Shown here one piece after another: positions 56,650 to 64,000 of a stretch of 64,000 nt of DNA (position 1 is its first letter; each line of letters starts with the position of its first letter). The notes under the pieces are model-generated. The model was not told where the DNA came from and did no database searches. It saw nothing but the letters and a program-made list of their open reading frames with translations. The position numbers and the translations under genes were made by a program. Source of the DNA: Scolanthus callimorphus (Eukaryota; Cnidaria; Anthozoa; Actiniaria; Edwardsiidae); NCBI GenBank assembly GCA_033964015.1, contig CM066919.1:22537421-22601420 (forward strand). The letters run 5' to 3'.

Positions 56650-59600
56650 CACTGAAAGAGACTCACGTCTGCGTGATCAAGCCAACTAATCAGCCTGCAA
56701 GTCTTAATAGTCTTTAATACCTTTTCAAAAAAATACCTTTTCAAAAATTGTCTTTGTCCTCTCAAGATGATATTTTGTGGTGACCACATGGACCACAGAT
56801 CCACCCAGTTGTCAACTATAATTCTACTCCAATAGGCATTTCCCGCTGTGGAGTTGGCCTTCTCCTCCAGAATTATATGCTCACTTGGAAACAGGTTTTC
56901 CTCCAGGCAAACCTTCTCCATTGCTTTAGCTTCTGTTATTATCTGCAAATAGACAAGGTATCAAGGAGTCTACAAGACAACCTTCTTTACTTTGACTCAC
57001 TACACTTTGACTATATCACTGGTTGATTTTCATCTTCGATGGGCATTCTAATAAATTTACCAACCTCAATAAGTTTAAAACGATTTATAATATAGCTACG
57101 ATATAACGCATGCTCTGATTGGTCCAAATATATGCTCTATTTCACTGATAATGTAATGGTTCTCCCCAACTTTACCATAAAAATCATTATTTGTTTCTAT
57201 GACTTTATCAGCGAAGTAGAGCGCTTGTGATGTTGGAGAGACACTCAGAACGTTTTAAAATCACTCGCCTGTGGCTCATGATTTTACAACATTATATGCT
57301 CTATTTTGCTGATAAAGTCATAGAAAGTTGTTCTCTAATGGTAATAAAGTGCAGCTCAATATTATGTACAACCCCTTAAATGGCAAATGATTTTATACCC
57401 ATATGGAATATTTTGTGATTCTAGAAATCAGTGTGCTCCAAAAATCATCCATAACCCCCATGGAAGGGGTTGAGTTGTGACCCCCACCCCACCCCATCCC
57501 ATTTTTATCACGTTTTTATACATTTTCACTAAACTCAACCAAAACTCACGAACATACTGTAATACCCAGACAGACCTCCCCACATGTCTATACCCTTCCT
57601 GGGGGTATTGATCATCTTTGCTGGAGTTTCAATGTGCTTGTTAGTTATTCTCACCAGTTAAGATAATTGTTATGCCTCACTACACAACTATTACATTGTA
57701 TTTTCAATAAACAATAAACATGTGTTTTCAATAAACACAGAAAGAGAAAAGGCATCTTTTCGATCTCACCAGCTGACTAACTTTATTGAAAACATGACTA
57801 ATTAATTTCCAAAAGATTATCTGTTCATGTCTATTTTAATACCCCAACACCACCACTACAAAAAGATCAACACTGCAAGGGATCAGATTAAATGTGTCAA
57901 CTGGCGAGTCAGCCAATCTTAGATGTCAGGAATGGTCCACTACCTTGACAGACTTTCTCTTACTTTGAAGTTATCTGTCTGACTCAGGGTACACGCACAA
58001 TAACATGCTTTATCTACATGTCATCACGAAAATTGATAATCTGTTTGAGAAGAGGGGCTGCACTTTTTAAAGGGCAATGAAATGTAATGTGTCAGATTGG
58101 CATGTGTGGAATAGATATAGTTTAAGAGAGATAAAGAGAAACCAATCCTTCAGCAGTTCTGATTCAAAATAAATAGCCTTGTGCAGGAAATTAACCCTAG
58201 ACTATTATATCAAGAAAACCAGAGACAAAAGTATTGCATAAGAGGCGCCAGAATTTGAAAATATTAAAAACAGCAAATTGAGAACCATTGCATAGGGGAC
58301 CAACAAATACTGCAATACAGATACAGATAGTCTTATTACTTACAAAACGCTGTTGCAGGTGTGAATATACAATAAATAAAGTATTAGAGAGAAGTAAAAA
58401 AACGATAGGATTTGGTAATTGCAATGCATGATAGGTAATTGCTATGCAGTGTCCAAAAATGTAAAATATCCATCTCAGGGATTGGAGATTGGAAATTCCG
58501 GAGGGTTGGGGGTCAATTTACCTGATTTTTTTCCATACAAATATACTGTATTTTTCAACATCCTTCTTCTGTACAACCGCCTTCTGGCTTCCGTCAATCA
58601 ACTCCAGAGTCTTTTCGTAGTTGGCTCTTTGTGCTTTTTGATTGGCCAGTGCCTAAGCGGTACTAAAATGGCTTTCTGTCACGCCAGCAACGGTTACGTG
58701 CTAGCCAATAAAAAAGCACTAAGAGTAACGATGAAAAGACTTGGGAGTTTTGATTGACGGGAGCCAGAAGGCGGTTTGACGGTTTGAAATCGTTAGCGAG
58801 AGTTCGCAGAATTACGAAAACCACAGTAAGTAATAATCCATGCAAGAACTAGGCAAACCTCCATTGCTCTATGGCATTGAGGGTTCCCCACATAGAATAT
58901 GTCCTGTTTTTTTATCATTGAAAGTTGTCATAACTAGTATAACATAATAAAAGTGAAAAAATGATAGGTTTCGACTTGCTTTAATATGGCAATAAAAGGT
59001 CCCTAGACCAATCAGAATAACGAAGAACAAAGGATGGAGAATCAGCATTTTACGCTAGGTTCCCCACATACAGATTCTTTTAAATTGCATATTCTGTTTT
59101 TTGAGCAGCACATGTGCTTATGTATGCCTAAGAACCCTCAGAAAAGTTTTTCTAGCATAGTGATTTTGCTGATTTTTATGTCTAAGCCAATGAAATTGCC
59201 TACATTTCAATATAAATTAATTGCATTCCAGCATACTTTGCAATTGGCTTGCCTACCTCTTATACGGACCATTGGACCCCCCCATGGAACCCCCCCTGGA
59301 TCCGCCACTGGGAACTCCAAATTTTCAAAAATTGCTCTACAGCTCCTGCACAACCCCTGTGGAAATTTGAATCAACCCCTGTGGAAATTCCACATTCCCT
59401 TGTGCCCCTGTGGAAATACCAAAGTTGCAAATGAATACTCTGTGGAAATGCTGGGGAGAGAAAGGCCCTGTGGAAATTCCAGGTCCAAAAACAACGACCT
59501 CTGGAAATTCCAGGGTCAGGCACAATGACCCCCTATGGAAATTTCAGGTTAATAATAATAGTTATTCTTTTTAATACTTATGCACCAGTCAATTGACAAC

Positions 59601-61515
59601 CCCGCACTCCCCCATTCACCTTCTTGGCAAGTGAAAGGCAGTGAGCACCTCAGTTTGTGGGGACAATCTGAGAGGTGAATGCACTGCCCCCAGGGTAACA
59701 ATAAGAGTGAATGCACTCCTTGCCCAATGAATTTAGAAAAATAACACAAAGGATTTTTACTCACTGAAAAGAGTCATGTCAATGGTGCCCAGTTTTCAAT
59801 GCACCGCAGCCGATCGCAAAGTGCAATAAAACATATTTTTCTACTTGCATGTACTTTCGCTAGTGTAGATTAAAATTTAATACGTGTAATTCAAGTAACA
59901 AAAATCTGTAGTTGTTGTGTCTTTGTGAAGTAAGGGGTGTTCATTTGGAGGTGAGACAGCCCGGAAAAAGCGGGCTGGTTTCTGCTGTGTTGTGTCCGGG
60001 GAAGAGAGTGACTCTCCACTCGATGTACTGTGTGGAAGAAGTGAAAGAAAGCGCATCTCCCTACCAACGGGGCAGTAATGTAGTGTGAATTCTGTACGAA
60101 AGCCCCGCTAGTAGCCCGTATGCGAATGGGTTATGCTAGGTTGCAATGGGTGTGGAAATGACTCATAGGTTGCCTTGGGGGGGGGGGACTGTGCAGTCCA
60201 TGATGGTGCATATACATAATATACAATGATCATAGGTTCCTCGATAGGAGGTAATGGATATAAACTGGAACAGCCCAATGTGTGTTCCAAAATTATCCTA
60301 CTCCCCTTCGGAAGGGCAAGAAATTCTGAGGGGGTGGTTGTGTGGGGGGGGGGGGGGGGGGGGGGGGTCAATTACCTGATCATTTCCATGTATTTTTCCT
60401 TGGAAATTCCAGAGGGTGGGGGGATCACTTTCAACACCCTTCTGTGGAGGGGGTATGGATATTTTCTGGAACACACATTCTGAAAAAAACATGGCCCCAC
60501 CACAAAGGGAGTTGGATATTCCAGGGCAGTGTTGGGGTCATTACACCTCTTATTTCCAACACACTGGAAATTCCAAGGGGGTGGTGGTGTTTCTTAGCTT
60601 AATTCCCTGCCATAGGTGTGTATGGATGGAACATTTATGGAATTACATAATGTCAGCAGCTAAAACAAATACTTTGATCAGGGGATTGATCACAAAAACA
60701 CTGTAAAAGATTGTGTGACAATGTCACACTCACTAGCAAGAAGCTGCAATCTGACCAATTAGATAGTCAAAATACATTGCATTTTATATAAGCAAAGAAT
60801 GATAAAACTAATTGCACATCAAAACAGCACTTGATAATCTTAACAACCGAAAACGTGTTGAGTATGAAATTATCAATATCATTTCAATATCAATATTCAT
60901 TTTGCTAACCTATTAATAATGAAAGCATTTAAATGGCCCAAAGCGGTACACAGTATAAATTAATTTGCATTGAGTGTGAAATTATCAATTAATTTTTGTT
61001 TTCATTTTTGCTTAGTGAAAGCATTTTAAATGGCCCAAAAGCGTACACAGTATAAATTAATTTGCACTCAGAAATACAAAGATAAAGAAGACCAAAGCAC
61101 CAAAATTAAGAGGTAATTATTGACATTATTCACTTCAGCTGAATTAACCATGCCCTCGTATTGAGTTTCAATAGACTTCTTGTGAATGACATCTATAGTT
61201 AGTCTGTTTAAAATCAAAGTTTACATATAGTAATTAAATCCACACCCCATTCTATCTAGTCGTGGAATCAGACTGAGAGATAACCTGAGAGTGTGATACA
61301 ATTTAATAAATAATCAAATATATTCAATACCTGATCATGTGCCATATATCCCGTTAGGATCACTTTTGGATGTGGCCGCCTTCGGATGTTATAATGCCGC
61401 AAACTCTAGATGCCTCATGTAAGCGTCTCCGCATCAAATCCGGTGCACTCCCATCCTGGTTTGTACGAAGACCAAGAACTACGACAACTTCGATTTCTTC
61501 TGAAGCACTCGACAT
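56650..61515 (-). CDS. YdcF/DUF218-like domain, probable N-terminal part of the LACC1-like gene
   Basis: Exon 1, 61331-61515, starts MSSASEEIEVVVVLGLRTN and carries LMRRRLHEASRV. It joins in phase 0 to exon 2, which starts at 56942 and reads ITEAKAMEKVCLEENL, HIILEEKANSTAGNAYW, then VHVVTTKYHLERTKTIFEKV. This order of motifs (VVLG, seAeaM, IilEekS.NT..NA, VTt.yH..R) is that of the YdcF/DUF218 family, a Rossmann-like fold of poorly known function. Reading it needs one missing base in exon 1 (near 61373-61380) and one in exon 2 (56809-56810). A 16-bp duplication at 56719-56748 shifts the frame back. The 3' end of exon 2 and the junction to 56566 are not resolved: no donor gives the needed phase 1. 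It could instead be a separate gene ending at TGA about 56650. Confidence 0.72.
57090..57340. mobile_element. Palindromic MITE, family A copy 3
   Basis: Begins TATAGCTACGATATAACGCA and has the same ATTGGTCC and TGATGTTGGAGAGACACTC blocks as the other copies. Lies in the long intron of the YdcF/LACC1-like gene. Confidence 0.8.
58577..58774. mobile_element. MITE with CCGCCTTCTGGCTTCCGTCA TIRs
   Basis: The left end is inverted at GGAGTTTTGATTGACGGGAG plus CCAGAAGGCGG. TIRs about 30 bp; no coding frame. Confidence 0.85.
59285..59550. repeat. Tandem array with GGAAATTCC core
   Basis: Units of CCCTGTGGAAATTCCA at spacings of about 20-45 bp, in the long intron of the YdcF/LACC1-like gene. Confidence 0.85.
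60343..60600. repeat. Poly-G run and GGAAATTCC repeats
   Basis: A run of about 25 G (60343-60367), then units around CTTGGAAATTCCAGAGGGTG and GTGGAGGGGG. Confidence 0.8.
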
Positions 61516-62297
61516 AATGATAAGCTAACTAATCACTCATCCTGCTTAGAGAACAACACCTTTGCAAAGAGTAGGACACGAAATTACAAGGTGCTCGCAC
61601 TGGAACGTAAAGTTGCGTGCTTCGGAGTCATTCGATACAAAGCTGACAGAGAGGAGTACGAGTTCTTCGTTCGGTTCAATCGCTCGCCCCAATCCTCAAG
61701 CGAATGTGTAGACGTTCCAGGAATGGTTGACATTCTCACATGAAGGGCACGTTTTTATGGCTGTCACGCTACTGAAGCACGCCCAGTGTCAGAGTGGAAC
61801 TGCCTGTTTGTTTTGACTAATGTATGTGGTAAAGGTTACAAATCAAATCAGGCAATACTGAAAGAGCACAATGACAGAAGGCATGCCTACAGCACAAATG
61901 CGTATACACTGTGTAATGGCTATTCGGAAGGGCTGTTTCGCACAAAGGAGGAGGACCCCTGCTATAGAAGCTGGGTTTACTTCTTTTGTTCTCCTTTCTT
62001 CTCATTGGGCAAAAAAGTTTATAGCATCATAGGCAGAAAACATATAAGTTAGTTGAAACGTAAGCTGCGGAATATTCGCAGAATAACAATTGAACAGATT
62101 TTGAAAATAATGTTGTTGCAAGATGAAAAGAAAGTTATATGTTCTGATCATAGGCCTCACAGGCTACTGGAAAAGGTTTGAAAATGGGAGCGAGAGTGAA
62201 CATTGTAAACGAGTGACCAGTGGCATGAGTTCAGACCCAAATTTCCCCCTAAAAACCGAGAATCTAATCACAATATACACACTAGACCATAACGTAA

Positions 62298-62465
62298 TGC
62301 ACCAGTCAATTGACAGCCCCGCCTCCACCCCCCCCCCCCCCCCCCCCCCCCCCCATTCGCGCATTAGCGGGTACTAGCGGGGCTTTCGTACATAATTCAC
62401 ACTACATTACTGCCCGTGGTCGGGAGATGCACTTTCTTTCACGGCTTCCACACAGTACATCGTGC
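62298..62465. repeat. Poly-C run and copy of sequence seen at 59577-60116
   Basis: GCACCAGTCAATTGACAGCC is shared with 59580. The stretch after the C run (about 30 C, near 62325-62354), with TAGCGGGGCTTTCGTAC, is the inverse of 60070-60115. Confidence 0.75.
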
Positions 62466-62719
62466 GTCCTTCGCTTGCAAAAGGGTCGTCCAGCGACCGT
62501 TACCATAGTAAAAAATCCTTTTTCGGATTCAGCGTTTCTTTCGTTCTACAAAATTCCATGAAATTTCACGTCGAATCTGAATCCGGATTTTCCCAAAGAA
62601 ACGCACCCTAAAGTGATTCATAGACAACAAAAAATGTTTTTGTTGGATTTTTTCACACGATCACTTAGCAAAACTCTCGCGCGCACTACAATCAGCGCGC
62701 GGAAATTCTTATACTTGAG

Positions 62720-62935
62720 AATTTAACTGTTTTCTTGCACCTCATGGCGAACCACTGGTGCCGTAATACAGTACCTATTTAAGGTAACAATTAGCCTCCC
62801 CAGGCTCCGTGATATCGGCTCCGCCATACTCACCGAGACGAAGCTGAGGCGACTAAGTGATTCATAGACAACAAAAAAAATTAACTGTTTTCTTGCCTCA
62901 TGGCGAACCACTGGTACCGTAATACAGTACCTATT
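62720..62935. repeat. Tandem duplication of about 160 bp
   Basis: TTAACTGTTTTCTTGC followed by CTCATGGCGAACCACTGG and AATACAGTACCTATT occurs at about 62722 and 62881. Confidence 0.8.
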
Positions 62936-63181
62936 ACTTTACTTTTTCCAATACAGCCTACCCCTCGTAACGAGGATTACTGGCTGGGGAAATTTTTGAA
63001 GGGGTTGATAACTGATATTGGGAAACATAGTACCAAATTTTGGTGCATTCCTACCTTCAAGTCCCTAGAAATTTATCATTGTACATTTTCAGTTTCAGGA
63101 TCAGATTGTTCTAAATACGTTTCATTATGTTATTGGAAAGCAACCATAGTCCATAATCCAGACAACACCTGGCCTGACAAT

Positions 63182-63375
63182 CGCCACGGTAGAGTTCGTT
63201 TGCACTTCCTACCTGAAATGGATACGATATCTTCACCTTGCATCGTCTGGGCAAAGGAAAGGTAAATTTTCTGCGATTTGAACAGAGAGACACAAGATTC
63301 CTCTGCAAATCGACCTAAACAGGTGTCGGCACTTCCACGCGGAGGTAGGAAGTGCCAATGAACTCTACCGTAGCG
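63182..63375. mobile_element. MITE-like inverted repeat
   Basis: CCACGGTAGAGTTCGTTTGC on the left and GAACTCTACCGTAG on the right, with CACTTCCTACCT/AGGTAGGAAGTG inside. Confidence 0.8.
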
Positions 63376-64000
63376 GATGAGAATCAGGCTAGAAATCACC
63401 CTGAAAGCTGAAGCATCGCATGGCGATCACTCGGCTCTTCCCCTCCAGCTTGAAATCACTCGTTCGTTTGAAATCGCCATGGACTACCAGACGGAGCAAC
63501 AAGCGCGCTACCATCTGGCTAATAAGCACACAATGAAACACTATAGAGGAAGGGTAGTGAAAAGGGTCAAATTCGGAGTTCGGGCCAACTAAGCCAGATA
63601 ATGGTCCGCCCTAACCGCACTTTACACACACGTTTTACAAAATGAACTTTACTTACTCCACTATTAAAATTAAAAGTACATAAAAAGCTCGCTTGGAGCA
63701 CACATTACATGGTGGATTAAATACGCATTTTAGTATCCTAGAGTGTTTCCCCATCGTCCGGTTATAGGACACAGGAAGTACCAACAAATATGTGGGATTC
63801 AACTAAGGGAGTTATCTTGTCCGGAAATAGGTAACTTATGGAAACCAGCCTTGAAATCTAGTTAGAGAGCAAACTGGACCCACCAAGCGAAAAAAGACTT
63901 AAAGAGTCTCACTTCATTTGTTGAAGTATAACACTACAAGACGCAGAAACTGTGGAAATCTAGAATATATTTTTTTACACCAAAGATGACCAATTATATA

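Larger units (their letters stand above)
56943..61330. other. Long intron of the YdcF/LACC1-like gene
   Basis: Holds MITEs at 57090 and 58577, the GGAAATTCC arrays, poly-G, and a direct repeat of TGGCCCAAA(A)GCGTACACAG near 60935-61060. No further exon recognised. Confidence 0.55.
61516..64000. other. Upstream flank, no gene seen
   Basis: Promoter side of the YdcF-like start codon, then repeats (poly-C at 62325, duplication at 62720, inverted repeat at 63182). Open frames at 61786-62052 and 63377-63592 show no family motif or splice context. Confidence 0.5.

Noticed and set aside
61786..62052. An 88-codon open frame with several Cys and His residues
   Set aside because: No zinc-finger spacing, family motif or splice context; the surrounding DNA is repetitive.
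62300..62377. Poly-proline or poly-glycine peptides
   Set aside because: They come from the C run and its complement at 60343; no start context or conservation.
1..64000. CRISPR arrays, prophage, tRNA or rRNA genes
   Set aside because: The short direct repeats have no regular spacers, the genes have spliceosomal introns, and no tRNA cloverleaf or rRNA core was seen by eye. A tRNAscan run would be decisive for tRNAs.

Overview
The window looks like nuclear DNA of a cnidarian, most likely an anthozoan (coral or sea anemone). This is inferred from AT-rich sequence, short GT-AG introns, many miniature inverted-repeat elements and animal-type germline and mitochondrial proteins. No species marker is present, so the taxon is an inference. 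I see no rRNA, tRNA, CRISPR or prokaryote-style operons.

Layout: (1) 1439-5674, minus strand: a multi-exon seven-transmembrane receptor of the GPR157/TMEM116-like type, with two or three junctions I could not resolve. (2) 8508-23590, minus strand: an essentially complete HADHB gene (mitochondrial trifunctional protein beta subunit, a thiolase), 18 exons recovered from presequence to stop codon. (3) 24086-49144, plus strand: a giant Tudor-domain gene, head to head with HADHB across about 0.5 kb. I count 20 Tudor cores, eleven of them in a single 7.1-kb exon, followed by an acidic tail with an 11-copy 13-residue repeat. (4) 54384-61515, minus strand: a YdcF/DUF218-like domain upstream of a LACC1 (FAMIN) laccase-fold domain. 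Exon structure suggests they may form one fused protein.

The genes do not form an operon. HADHB serves mitochondrial beta-oxidation. LACC1 relatives act in purine nucleoside metabolism linked to fatty-acid oxidation. The Tudor protein resembles TDRD6/Drosophila Tudor scaffolds that bind dimethylarginine-marked Piwi proteins in germ granules.

Two cross-cutting observations stand out. First, several otherwise intact coding exons are broken by what look like one-base losses, mostly in short homopolymers (HADHB, the Tudor gene, the YdcF/LACC1 gene), which suggests consensus errors in the assembly rather than dead genes. Second, introns and intergenic DNA are packed with palindromic MITE-like elements, including a 1.65-kb element with perfect terminal inverted repeats, a nested insertion, and arrays built around a GGAATTTCC/GGAAATTCC core. 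Exon coordinates were assigned by hand from splice consensus and reading phase. There is no transcript support.
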